From Pseudomonas putida (GTDB taxonomy: Bacteria > Pseudomonadota > Gammaproteobacteria > Pseudomonadales > Pseudomonadaceae): a stretch of 64,000 bases of DNA. Each line of letters starts with the position of its first letter. Position 1 is the first letter of the stretch. The position numbers and the translations under genes were made by a program. Below are positions 16,568 to 24,304 of this stretch, one piece after another. The stretch covers positions 318,523-382,522 of the forward strand of contig NZ_JANHLD010000005.1 of assembly GCF_028682455.1 (NCBI RefSeq), read 5' to 3'. Below the pieces are notes generated by a model. The model saw nothing but the letters and a program-made list of their open reading frames with translations. It was not told where the DNA came from and did not search any database.

Positions 16568-17923
16568 ATGTCCGAGTCACGCAAGGCGTACATCCCCGTT
16601 GCGCCCCCACGACAGCCACTGCCAATGCTCCAACTGTTCCTGGTGGGTCTACAACATGTCTTGCTGATGTACGGAGGCGCGATCGCCGTGCCACTGATCA
16701 TTGGCCAGGCCGCCGGCCTTTCTCGTGAAGAAGTCGCTTTCCTTATCAATGCCGACCTGCTGGTCGCTGGTGTCGCCACCATCGTCCAGTCGTTCGGCAT
16801 TGGCGCAGTTGGCATCCGCATGCCAGTCATGATGGGTGCAAGCTTTGCTGCCGTGGGTAGCATGGTGGCCATGGCCGGCATGCCCGGTGTCGGCCTGCAA
16901 GGTATCTTTGGTGCGACCATCGCGGCCGGTTTCTTCGGCATGCTGATCGCCCCGTTCATGTCCAAGGTGGTGCGTTTCTTCCCACCGCTGGTGACCGGCA
17001 CGGTCATCACCTCGATCGGCCTGTCGCTGTTCCCGGTTGCAGTCAACTGGGCCGGCGGTGGCGCCGAAGCCGAAACCTTCGGCTCCCCCGTCTACCTGAC
17101 CGTCGCTGCCCTGGTACTGGCCACCATCCTGCTGGTCAACCGCTTCATGCGTGGCTTCTGGGTCAATGTCTCGGTGCTGATCGGCATGGGCCTGGGCTAC
17201 ATCCTCGCCGGTTCCATCGGCATGGTCGACCTCTCGGGCCTGGACGACGCTCCATGGGTGCAAGTGGTGACGCCGCTGCACTTCGGCATGCCGACCTTCA
17301 GCCTCGCCCCGATCCTGTCGATGTGCCTGGTAGTGGTGATCATCTTCGTCGAGTCCACCGGCATGTTCCTGGCCCTGGGCAAGGTCACCGACCGTGAAGT
17401 CACCCCGGGCATGCTGCGCCGCGGCCTGATGTGCGACGCCGGTGCGTCCTTCGTTGCCGGCTTCTTCAACACCTTCACCCACTCCTCGTTCGCCCAGAAC
17501 ATCGGCCTGGTGCAGATGACGGGCGTGCGCTGCCGCTATGTCACCGTGGTTGCCGGCGGCTTCCTGATCCTGCTCAGCCTGCTGCCCAAGGCCGCCTTCC
17601 TGATCGCCTCGATCCCGCCTGCGGTACTCGGTGGTGCCTCGATCGCGATGTTCGGCATGGTCGCGGCCACCGGCATCAAGATCCTCCAGGAAGCTGACAT
17701 CGCCGACCGCCGCAACCAGCTGCTGGTTGCCGTCAGCGTCGGCATGGGCCTGATTCCAGTGGTGCGCCCCGAATTCTTCTCGCAGATGCCCCAGTGGATG
17801 GAACCGATCACCCACAGCGGTATCGCCATGGCCACGGTCAGCGCGCTGGTCCTCAACCTGCTGTTCAACATCCTGGGCGGCGCCGAACGTGCGGCGCATA
17901 ACGAAGCCGCCCACCAGCACTGA
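16568..17923 (+). CDS. urate/xanthine permease, NCS2 family (UacT/PbuX-like)
   Basis: A 451-residue inner-membrane nucleobase:cation symporter of the uric acid-xanthine branch. N-terminal QLFLVGLQHVLLMYGGAIAVPLIIG carries the conserved His of helix 1. The NCS2 signature region is at FVESTGMFLALGKVTDREVTPGMLRRGL. NTFTHSSFAQNIGLVQMTGVRCRYV is the following conserved segment. It directly follows puuD, the urate-oxidising enzyme, and precedes two Tsx-like channels, which argues for urate or xanthine as substrate. The exact substrate cannot be assigned from sequence alone. Confidence 0.9.
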   Translation: MSESRKAYIPVAPPRQPLPMLQLFLVGLQHVLLMYGGAIAVPLIIGQAAGLSREEVAFLINADLLVAGVATIVQSFGIGAVGIRMPVMMGASFAAVGSMVAMAGMPGVGLQGIFGATIAAGFFGMLIAPFMSKVVRFFPPLVTGTVITSIGLSLFPVAVNWAGGGAEAETFGSPVYLTVAALVLATILLVNRFMRGFWVNVSVLIGMGLGYILAGSIGMVDLSGLDDAPWVQVVTPLHFGMPTFSLAPILSMCLVVVIIFVESTGMFLALGKVTDREVTPGMLRRGLMCDAGASFVAGFFNTFTHSSFAQNIGLVQMTGVRCRYVTVVAGGFLILLSLLPKAAFLIASIPPAVLGGASIAMFGMVAATGIKILQEADIADRRNQLLVAVSVGMGLIPVVRPEFFSQMPQWMEPITHSGIAMATVSALVLNLLFNILGGAERAAHNEAAHQH

Positions 17924-17928
17924 GTTTT

Positions 17929-17948
17929 CGGGCGGCGCATGCCGCCCG
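17929..17948 (+). terminator. hairpin after the NCS2 permease
   Basis: CGGGCGGC-GCAT-GCCGCCCG is a perfect 8-pair stem 6 bases after the stop. It lacks a T-run, so it may only stabilise the transcript. A degenerate half REP (GTAGGAGCGGGTCGGCC, from about 17983) follows. Confidence 0.5.
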
Positions 17949-18056
17949 GCTTCACCCGAGCAATACGCAGGACCGTCGACCCGTAGGAGCGGGTCGGCCG
18001 GGGCGCCTCGCGCCGAAAAACCCAAAACCAACAATAACAATGCCGGGAATCACAAC

Positions 18057-18842
18057 ATGAAAGGCATCACCACTTCCCTTCTGCTGGGCAGCAGTCTGCT
18101 GGCCGCTTTGCCAGCCACCGCAGGGGACTTGCTGCTCTGGCACACCAACAGCCTGACCTATCTCTACGGCAAGGACTTCCAGGTCAACCCTGCAATCCAG
18201 CAGACGGTGACCTTCGAACACGCCAACAAGTGGAAATACGGCGATACCTTCCTGTTCGTCGACAAGATCTTCTACAACGGCGGCACCGACCGAAACAAAG
18301 GCAGCAACACCTACTACGGCGAGTTCAGCCCCCGCCTGTCGTTCGGCAAGATCTTCGAGCGCAAATTCGAATTCGGCCCGATCAAGGACGTACTGGTCGC
18401 CATGACCTACGAGTCCGGCGAAGGCGACAACGAGGCCTACCTGATCGGCCCCGGCTTTGACCTGGCAATTCCCGGCTTCAACTACTTCACCCTCAACATC
18501 ATGCAGCGCAACACCGAAGGCAGCCGCCCCGGCGATGGTGTCTGGCAGATTACCCCGACCTTTTCCTTTACCGTTCCCGTGGGCAGATCCGACATCCTCG
18601 TCGATGGCTACATGGACTGGGTGGTCGACAACGACGAAACCCGCCGCGGCACCTACCATGCCAACCTGCAGTTCAACCCACAGGTCAAATACGATCTGGG
18701 CAAGGCCCTGAATTTGGGCGCCAAGCAGTTGTACGTGGGCATCGAATACAGCTACTGGAAAGATAAATACGGCATCGAGAACAGTGGACGGCTCGATACC
18801 AACCAGAGTGTGACCAGTGCCCTGGTGAAGGTTCACTTCTAA
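18057..18842 (+). CDS. Tsx-like nucleoside-specific outer-membrane channel, copy 1
   Basis: A 261-residue outer-membrane beta-barrel. A signal peptide (KGITTSLLLGSSLLAALPATA, cleavage after about residue 22) precedes GDLLLWHTNSLTYLYGK, the N-terminus typical of the Tsx-like family, and the C-terminal residue is Phe (ALVKVHF), as needed for barrel insertion. Alternating aromatic strands and DKIFYNGG are visible throughout. It is one of a tandem pair with the gene at 19204; they agree over most of their length. Position after the urate permease suggests passage of purines or nucleosides. Confidence 0.88.
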   Translation: MKGITTSLLLGSSLLAALPATAGDLLLWHTNSLTYLYGKDFQVNPAIQQTVTFEHANKWKYGDTFLFVDKIFYNGGTDRNKGSNTYYGEFSPRLSFGKIFERKFEFGPIKDVLVAMTYESGEGDNEAYLIGPGFDLAIPGFNYFTLNIMQRNTEGSRPGDGVWQITPTFSFTVPVGRSDILVDGYMDWVVDNDETRRGTYHANLQFNPQVKYDLGKALNLGAKQLYVGIEYSYWKDKYGIENSGRLDTNQSVTSALVKVHF

Positions 18843-19203
18843 AACCTGACCAAACGCACAGTTTTAGCCACACCCGCTCCATGACGGAGCACTTGAGGAC
18901 CCGCGCGCAAGCCAGTAATCTGCGCGCCCCCTCGATAGGGCAGGACGGATTTCTGCCCGCGTTTGCTGACCGCTCAGTCAATGAATTCGGGCGGTTGGCA
19001 GGCGTGATGCCAACCTGATGTCCCTTTTTCAGCTGTTCAGAAAGACGTCGAGCAGGATTGTTGTGCCGTAACCGGAAAGTTGGCGCAGCTCTTGCCAATT
19101 AGCTGTGGCCAATCGAAAAAAACTGACTCGAAAGACAAGTATTAAACCAAACGGTGCCGCTCAGAGTACCGACAACAGATTCAATCAAGGGAGCAACACA
19201 GCG
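18843..19203. other. 361-base gap between the two Tsx-like genes
   Basis: No gene seen. It contains small GC hairpins (GCTCC-N5-GGAGC at 18876-18890 and a GCGCGCA/TGCGCGC pair at about 18903-18928) that may end transcription of copy 1, and the candidate RutR-like site at 18966-18981. A separate promoter for copy 2 is likely. Confidence 0.5.
18966..18981. promoter_or_regulatory. candidate RutR-like operator, CTGACC-N4-AGTCAA
   Basis: 6-4-6 arrangement like the sites at xdhA (2186) and the AzgA permease (10607), in the gap upstream of Tsx-like copy 2. Confidence 0.35.
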
Positions 19204-19992
19204 ATGCGCATTACCAATAGCCTGATTCTCGCCGGCGGCCTGCTGGCGGCCAGTACCGCCGCCACCGCCGGCGACCTGCTGCAATGGCAGAACAACAGCC
19301 TGACCTATCTGTGGGGCAAGAACTTTGCCGTCAACCCGCAAATCCAGCAGACCGTGACGTTCGAGCACGCCGACGCCTGGAAGTACGGCGACAACTTCAT
19401 CTTCGTCGACAAGATCTTCTATAACGGTGACAAGGACTTCAACAACGGTCCGAACACCTACTATGGCGAGATTCAACCGCGCTTGTCGTTCGGCAAGATC
19501 TTCGACCAGAAGCTGGAGTTCGGCCCGATCAAGGACGTGCTGCTGGCCATGACCTACGAGTTTGGCGAGGGCGATACCGAGTCTTACCTGATCGGTCCTG
19601 GTTTCGACCTGGCAATCCCGGGCTTCGATTACTTCCAGCTGAACTTCTACCAGCGCAACACCGAAGGCAGCCGTGCCGGTGACAACGTCTGGCAGATCAC
19701 CCCGGTATGGTCCTACACCATCCCTGTGGGCAAATCCGACATTCTCATCGATGGCTTCATGGACTGGGTCGTCGATAACGATGCCACCAGCCGCCGTGGC
19801 ACCTACCACGCCAACCTGCACTTCAACCCACAGGTCAAGTACGACCTGGGCAAGGCCCTGAACTGGGGCGAGAAGCAGCTGTACGTCGGTTTCGAATACG
19901 ACTACTGGAAGAACAAGTACGGCATCAAGGACAGCGACGCCTTCGATACCGACCAGAACACTGCAAGCTTCCTCGTGAAAGTGCACTTCTGA
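19204..19992 (+). CDS. Tsx-like nucleoside-specific outer-membrane channel, copy 2
   Basis: A 262-residue outer-membrane beta-barrel paralogous to the preceding gene. The start at 19204 gives a signal peptide (RITNSLILAGGLLAASTAATA) before GDLLQWQNNSLTYLWGK; the longer in-frame N-terminus lacks signal-like character. It ends in Phe (FLVKVHF). Differences from copy 1 cluster in expected loops, for example WHTNS against WQNNS and the DRNKGSN against DFNNGPN stretch, so the two channels may have different selectivity. It has its own upstream region. Confidence 0.88.
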   Translation: MRITNSLILAGGLLAASTAATAGDLLQWQNNSLTYLWGKNFAVNPQIQQTVTFEHADAWKYGDNFIFVDKIFYNGDKDFNNGPNTYYGEIQPRLSFGKIFDQKLEFGPIKDVLLAMTYEFGEGDTESYLIGPGFDLAIPGFDYFQLNFYQRNTEGSRAGDNVWQITPVWSYTIPVGKSDILIDGFMDWVVDNDATSRRGTYHANLHFNPQVKYDLGKALNWGEKQLYVGFEYDYWKNKYGIKDSDAFDTDQNTASFLVKVHF

Positions 19993-19997
19993 TGAAA

Positions 19998-20052
19998 TCA
20001 CGGGGCAAGCCCACTCCTCCCCCACCGGTAGGAGCGGGCTTGCCCCGCGATC
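19998..20052. repeat. REP element, inverted pair
   Basis: TCACGGGGCAAGCCCACTCC and GGAGCGGGCTTGCCCCGCGA in opposite orientation between the second Tsx-like gene and the convergent DUF808 gene. Confidence 0.88.
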
Positions 20053-20056
20053 AATC

Positions 20057-20965
20057 TCAACCCTTCACAGCCCGCCAGAGCTTGCCAACAACGGCGACCA
20101 CGGCGAGCACCGTCGCCCCGGCCACAATCCCCACCCCGCCATTGAGCAACGCCCCCATCCATACCCCGCCCCGCCCTTCGCTGAAGGCTTCGATTGCGTG
20201 ATGCAGCGGCGCCACGCCGTGCACCAGAATCCCGCCACCGACCAGGAACATCGCTGCAGTACCGATCACCGACAGGCTTTTCATCATGTAGGGCGCCGCC
20301 TGCAGAATGCCATTGCCCAGCGCCTGGGCTGCACGGGAGGCTTTCTGGGTCAGCCACAGGCCCAGGTCGTCGAGCTTGACGATGCCCGCCACCAGGCCAT
20401 ACACCCCGATGGTCATGACAATAGCGATACCCGACAACACGATGATCTGCTGGGTCAGCGGTGCACCGGCGACCGCGCCCAGGGTGATGGCGATGATCTC
20501 TGCCGACAGAATGAAGTCGGTGCGAATTGCTCCCTTGATCTTGGTCTGCTCGAAGGCCACCAGGTCGACCGCAGGATCGGCGAGGGCTTCGGTCCTGGCT
20601 TGATGCTCGGCGTGGTCTTCAGCCTTGCTGTGAAGGAACTTGTGGGCGAGTTTTTCAAATCCCTCGAAACACAGGAAGGCACCGCCGATCATCAACAGCG
20701 GCGTCACCGCCCAGGGGATGAAGGCGCTGATCAGCAGCGCCGCCGGCACCAGGATCAGCTTATTGACGAACGAGCCCTTGGCCACCGCCCAGACCACTGG
20801 AATTTCCCGCTCGGCCCGCACTCCGGTGACCTGCTGGGCATTGAGCGCCAGGTCGTCACCCAGCACCCCCGCGGTCTTTTTCGCCGCGACCTTGGTCATC
20901 ACCGAGACATCGTCCAATACCGTGGCGATATCGTCGATCAATACCAGAAGACTGCTTCCTGCCAT
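20057..20965 (-). CDS. DUF808/YedI-family inner-membrane protein
   Basis: A 302-residue membrane protein of unknown function. The N-terminus MAGSSLLVLIDDIATVLDDVSVMTKVAAKKTAGVLGDDLALN is characteristic of DUF808 (E. coli YedI). About six hydrophobic segments follow, with a charged loop (KAEDHAEHQARTEALADP) near residues 110-130 followed by a VAFEQTKIKGAIRTDFILSAEI segment. The start at 20965 was chosen for the family N-terminus. It is convergent with the Tsx-like genes and divergent from the RutR-like regulator. Its relation to purine metabolism is not evident. Confidence 0.88.
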   Translation of the reverse strand: MAGSSLLVLIDDIATVLDDVSVMTKVAAKKTAGVLGDDLALNAQQVTGVRAEREIPVVWAVAKGSFVNKLILVPAALLISAFIPWAVTPLLMIGGAFLCFEGFEKLAHKFLHSKAEDHAEHQARTEALADPAVDLVAFEQTKIKGAIRTDFILSAEIIAITLGAVAGAPLTQQIIVLSGIAIVMTIGVYGLVAGIVKLDDLGLWLTQKASRAAQALGNGILQAAPYMMKSLSVIGTAAMFLVGGGILVHGVAPLHHAIEAFSEGRGGVWMGALLNGGVGIVAGATVLAVVAVVGKLWRAVKG

Positions 20966-21111
20966 GTTTGCCTGATTCCAGCGGGTTAAGAGGTACTCAG
21001 CATAGCCCAAAGTCGCCACCTTGAGCCCTTTGCGAACGCGGTGCTACCATGCGCAACCGCCCTTTCAGGCCCGGTGCCGCTTGCGGCCCGACACGAGGAA
21101 CAGCGTCAACC

Positions 21112-21720
21112 ATGAGCAGCATTCGCGAGCGCAACAAAGAACTGATCCTGCGCGCGGCCAGCGAGGAATTTGCCGACAAGGGCTTTGCCGCCACCAAGAC
21201 CAGCGACATCGCGGCCAAGGCCGGGCTGCCCAAGCCCAACGTCTACTACTACTTCAAATCCAAGGAAAACCTCTACCGCGAGGTCCTGGAAAGCATCATC
21301 GAACCGATCATGCAGGCGTCCACACCGTTCAACGCCGACGGTGATGCCAAAGAGGTGTTGAGCGCGTACATACGCTCCAAGGTGCGTATCTCCCGCGACC
21401 TGCCGTTTGCGTCCAAGGTATTTGCCAGCGAGATCATGCACGGTGCGCCGCACCTGAGCCCGAGCCAGGTCGAACAGCTCAACGAACAGGCCCGGCACAA
21501 CATCGAATGTATCCAGGGCTGGATCGACCGCGGGCAGATCGCTCCCATCGACCCGCACCACCTGATGTTCAGCATCTGGGCCGCTACCCAGACCTACGCC
21601 GATTTCGACTGGCAGATCTCGGTGGTCACCGGCAAGGCCAAGCTGGAAGACAGCGACTACGAGGCGGCGGCGCAGACCATCATCCGCCTGGTGCTCAAAG
21701 GGTGTGAACCCGACGCCTGA
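21112..21720 (+). CDS. TetR-family regulator, RutR-like
   Basis: A 202-residue TetR-type regulator. The N-terminal DNA-binding domain covers residues 5-55 (SIRERNKELILRAASEEFADKGFAATKTSDIAAKAGLPKPNVYYYFKSKENLY region). The C-terminal part, with DWQISVVTGKAKL, resembles the RutR C-terminal domain that binds uracil or thymine in E. coli. The ATG at 21112 follows GAGGAA. In this setting a purine or its breakdown product is an equally plausible ligand. The TGACC-N4-GGTCA motifs at 2186, 10607 and 18966 match the geometry of a RutR operator. Confidence 0.85.
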   Translation: MSSIRERNKELILRAASEEFADKGFAATKTSDIAAKAGLPKPNVYYYFKSKENLYREVLESIIEPIMQASTPFNADGDAKEVLSAYIRSKVRISRDLPFASKVFASEIMHGAPHLSPSQVEQLNEQARHNIECIQGWIDRGQIAPIDPHHLMFSIWAATQTYADFDWQISVVTGKAKLEDSDYEAAAQTIIRLVLKGCEPDA

Positions 21721-21774
21721 AACCTGTGTAGGAACGGCGGGGCAAGTCGAGACGTCGCACCGCCGCTCCTGCCG

Positions 21775-22215
21775 TCAGGCTGCTACGCCGGCATCTGCCG
21801 TCAATCCCGCCTCTTCGATCGCACTGATCGCGCACTGCTCGTCGATATCCGAGGTATCGCCACTGATACCGATCGCCCCCACCACTACGCCCTGCTGATT
21901 GCGGATCAGCACGCCACCCGGCGCCGGCACCACCGGGCTCTGCCCCAGGCCATTGAGCGCGGCGAAGAACGCCGGGCGCTGCTGCGCGTCCAGCGCCAGC
22001 AGGCGCGAGCCCTTGCCCAGGGCAATTGCACCCCAGGCCTTGCCCATCGCCACTTGCGGACGCAGCAGGCTGGCACCGTCTTCGCGCTGCAGTGCCAACA
22101 GGTGGCCGCCGTTGTCCAGTACCGCGACGGTCAGGGGAGCGGAGTTGATCTTGCGGCCCGCCACCAGCGCGGCGTTCACCAGGCTGACGGCGACTTTCAA
22201 GGTCAATGCGTTCAT
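21775..22215 (-). CDS. GlcG/HbpS-like protein (DUF336), glyoxylate locus
   Basis: A 146-residue protein of the GlcG/HbpS (haem-degrading domain) family: LTLKVAVSLVNAALVAGRKINSAPLTVAVLDNGGHLLALQREDGA is the typical start and PVVPAPGGVLIRNQQGVVVGAIGISGDTSDIDEQCA the typical end, with a Gly-rich GAIGISG loop. Members are often encoded next to glycolate or glyoxylate genes, but their job there is not established. It is divergent from gcl across a 256-base region with two GntR boxes. Overlapping longer frames on the same strand are shadows. Confidence 0.85.
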   Translation of the reverse strand: MNALTLKVAVSLVNAALVAGRKINSAPLTVAVLDNGGHLLALQREDGASLLRPQVAMGKAWGAIALGKGSRLLALDAQQRPAFFAALNGLGQSPVVPAPGGVLIRNQQGVVVGAIGISGDTSDIDEQCAISAIEEAGLTADAGVAA

Positions 22216-22295
22216 GGAAAGGTCCTCTTGTTGTTAGGAGCCCGAGGGCAGGTGTAAAAATCAATAGAACAAATAGAACACAATGGCGAATATTT

Positions 22296-22305
22296 TTGTA
22301 TACAA
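22296..22305. promoter_or_regulatory. candidate GntR operator, TTGTATACAA (upstream copy at gcl)
   Basis: A perfect palindrome 80 bases before the GlcG-like start and 166 bases before gcl; it probably controls the leftward gene or forms a loop with the box at 22436. Confidence 0.55.
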
Positions 22306-22390
22306 TATTTTCAACGCGATAACCCAATTCGGACGAAAAGCCTTTTTTGCGGGCTTCCCGACGAAAGCACCCATCGCCGATGAAAATGGA

Positions 22391-22445
22391 TTGACCAGAG
22401 TCGCCTGCCGTGAATACACTCTGACGAAAAGCCATTTGTATACAA
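22391..22445 (+). promoter_or_regulatory. predicted gcl promoter with downstream GntR operator
   Basis: TTGACC (22391-22396) and TACACT (22415-22420) are 18 bases apart. The palindrome TTGTATACAA (22436-22445) lies about 15 bases past the -10 element and 26 bases before the gcl start, where a bound repressor would block elongation. Confidence 0.45.
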
Positions 22446-22471
22446 TTACAAAATCAAAGAGGCACAAAACC

Positions 22472-24247
22472 ATGAGCAAAATGAGAGCAATTGATGCAGC
22501 CGTTCTGGTGATGCGCCGCGAAGGTGTTGAAACCGCGTTTGGTATTCCGGGTGCTGCAATCAACCCGCTGTACTCGGCACTGAAGAAAGTCGGCGGTATC
22601 GATCACGTCCTCGCTCGTCACGTTGAAGGCGCCTCGCACATGGCCGAGGGCTACACCCGCACCAAGGCCGGCAACATCGGCGTGTGCATCGGCACCTCCG
22701 GCCCTGCCGGTACCGACATGGTCACCGGTCTGTACAGCGCCTCCGCCGACTCCATCCCGATCCTGTGCATCACCGGCCAAGCGCCGCGTGCCCGCATGCA
22801 CAAGGAAGATTTCCAGGCCGTCGACATCACCAGCATCGTCAAGCCCGTGACCAAGTGGGCGACCACCGTTCTGGAACCAGGCCAAGTGCCCTACGCGTTC
22901 CAGAAAGCTTTCTATGAAATGCGCTCCGGCCGTCCGGGCCCCGTGTTGATCGACCTGCCGTTCGACGTGCAGATGGCCGAGATCGAATTCGACATCGACG
23001 CCTACCAGCCACTGCCGGTGCAAAAGCCTGCCGCCAACCGCGTCCAGGTCGAGAAAGCCCTGGCCATGCTCGACACCGCCGAGCGTCCGCTGCTGGTCGC
23101 CGGTGGCGGCATCATCAACGCCGACGCCTGCGACAAGCTGGTTGAATTCGCTGAACTGACCGGCATCCCGGTGATCCCGACCCTGATGGGCTGGGGCATC
23201 ATCCCTGACGATCACCCGCTGATGGTCGGCATGGTCGGTCTGCAGACCTCGCACCGCTACGGCAACGCCACCATGCTCAAGTCCGACGTGGTGCTGGGTA
23301 TCGGTAACCGCTGGGCCAACCGCCACACCGGCTCCGTCGACGTCTACACCGAAGGCCGTCGCTTCATCCACGTCGATATCGAACCGACCCAGATCGGCCG
23401 CGTGTTCACCCCGGACCTGGGTATCGTGTCCGACGCTGGCGCCGCCCTGGACGTATTCCTGGAAGTGGCCCGCGAGTGGAAAGCCGCCGGCAAGCTCAAG
23501 GACCGCAGCGCCTGGCTGGAAGACTGCCAGCAGCGCAAGTCGAGCCTGCAGCGCAAGACCCACTTCGACAACGTGCCGGTCAAGCCACAGCGCGTTTACC
23601 AGGAAATGAACCAGGTGTTCGGCAAAGACACCTGCTACGTCAGCACCATCGGTCTGTCGCAGATCGCCGGCGCCCAGTTCCTGCACGTGTACAAGCCTCG
23701 CCACTGGATCAACTGCGGCCAGGCCGGCCCGTTGGGCTGGACCATCCCTGCGGCCCTGGGCGTGGTCAAGGCCGACCCGACCCGCAAGGTCGTTGCACTG
23801 TCGGGCGACTATGACTTCCAGTTCATGATCGAAGAGCTGGCGGTAGGTGCGCAGTTCAACCTGCCGTACGTTCACGTCCTGGTGAACAACTCCTACCTGG
23901 GTCTGATCCGCCAGGCACAGCGTGGCTTCGAGATGGACTACTGTGTGCAGCTGGCGTTCGAGAACGTCAACGCACCGGAACTCAACGGCTATGGCGTCGA
24001 TCACGTTGCCGTGGTCGAAGGCCTGGGCTGCAAGGCCCTGCGCGTGACCGAGCCAGGCGAAATCGCCCCGGCCCTGCTCAAGGCGCAGAAGCTGGCTGAA
24101 GAGTTCAAGGTACCGGTAGTGGTCGAGGTTATCCTCGAGCGTGTGACCAACATTTCCATGGGCACCGAAATCAACGCGGTCAACGAATTCGAAGACCTGG
24201 CGCTGGTCGGCGACGACGCGCCAACCGCGATTTCCCTGCTCGACTGA
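22472..24247 (+). CDS. gcl: glyoxylate carboligase
   Basis: Condenses two glyoxylate molecules to tartronate semialdehyde with CO2 release, using thiamine diphosphate and a structural FAD. It is 591 residues. The sequence ARHVEGASHMAEGY has Val at position 51 where other ThDP enzymes have the catalytic Glu; that exchange is the hallmark of Gcl. The ThDP-Mg motif runs from GDYDFQFMIEELAVG to VNNSYLGLIRQ. The start at 22472 follows AAAGAGG. It takes the glyoxylate made by AllA and leads hyi, glxR, ttuD and pykF. Confidence 0.98.
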   Translation: MSKMRAIDAAVLVMRREGVETAFGIPGAAINPLYSALKKVGGIDHVLARHVEGASHMAEGYTRTKAGNIGVCIGTSGPAGTDMVTGLYSASADSIPILCITGQAPRARMHKEDFQAVDITSIVKPVTKWATTVLEPGQVPYAFQKAFYEMRSGRPGPVLIDLPFDVQMAEIEFDIDAYQPLPVQKPAANRVQVEKALAMLDTAERPLLVAGGGIINADACDKLVEFAELTGIPVIPTLMGWGIIPDDHPLMVGMVGLQTSHRYGNATMLKSDVVLGIGNRWANRHTGSVDVYTEGRRFIHVDIEPTQIGRVFTPDLGIVSDAGAALDVFLEVAREWKAAGKLKDRSAWLEDCQQRKSSLQRKTHFDNVPVKPQRVYQEMNQVFGKDTCYVSTIGLSQIAGAQFLHVYKPRHWINCGQAGPLGWTIPAALGVVKADPTRKVVALSGDYDFQFMIEELAVGAQFNLPYVHVLVNNSYLGLIRQAQRGFEMDYCVQLAFENVNAPELNGYGVDHVAVVEGLGCKALRVTEPGEIAPALLKAQKLAEEFKVPVVVEVILERVTNISMGTEINAVNEFEDLALVGDDAPTAISLLD

Positions 24248-24257
24248 TCGCTTGGGC

Positions 24258-24290
24258 GGCCCTGCTGCGTGACGCGCAGGGCCCACTTTT
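24258..24290 (+). terminator. hairpin between gcl and hyi
   Basis: GGCCCTGC-N10-GCAGGGCC followed by CACTTTT, 10 bases after the gcl stop. As hyi follows within 15 bases on the same strand it may attenuate rather than end transcription. Confidence 0.5.
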
Positions 24291-24304
24291 GCAAGGAGAC
24301 ATCC

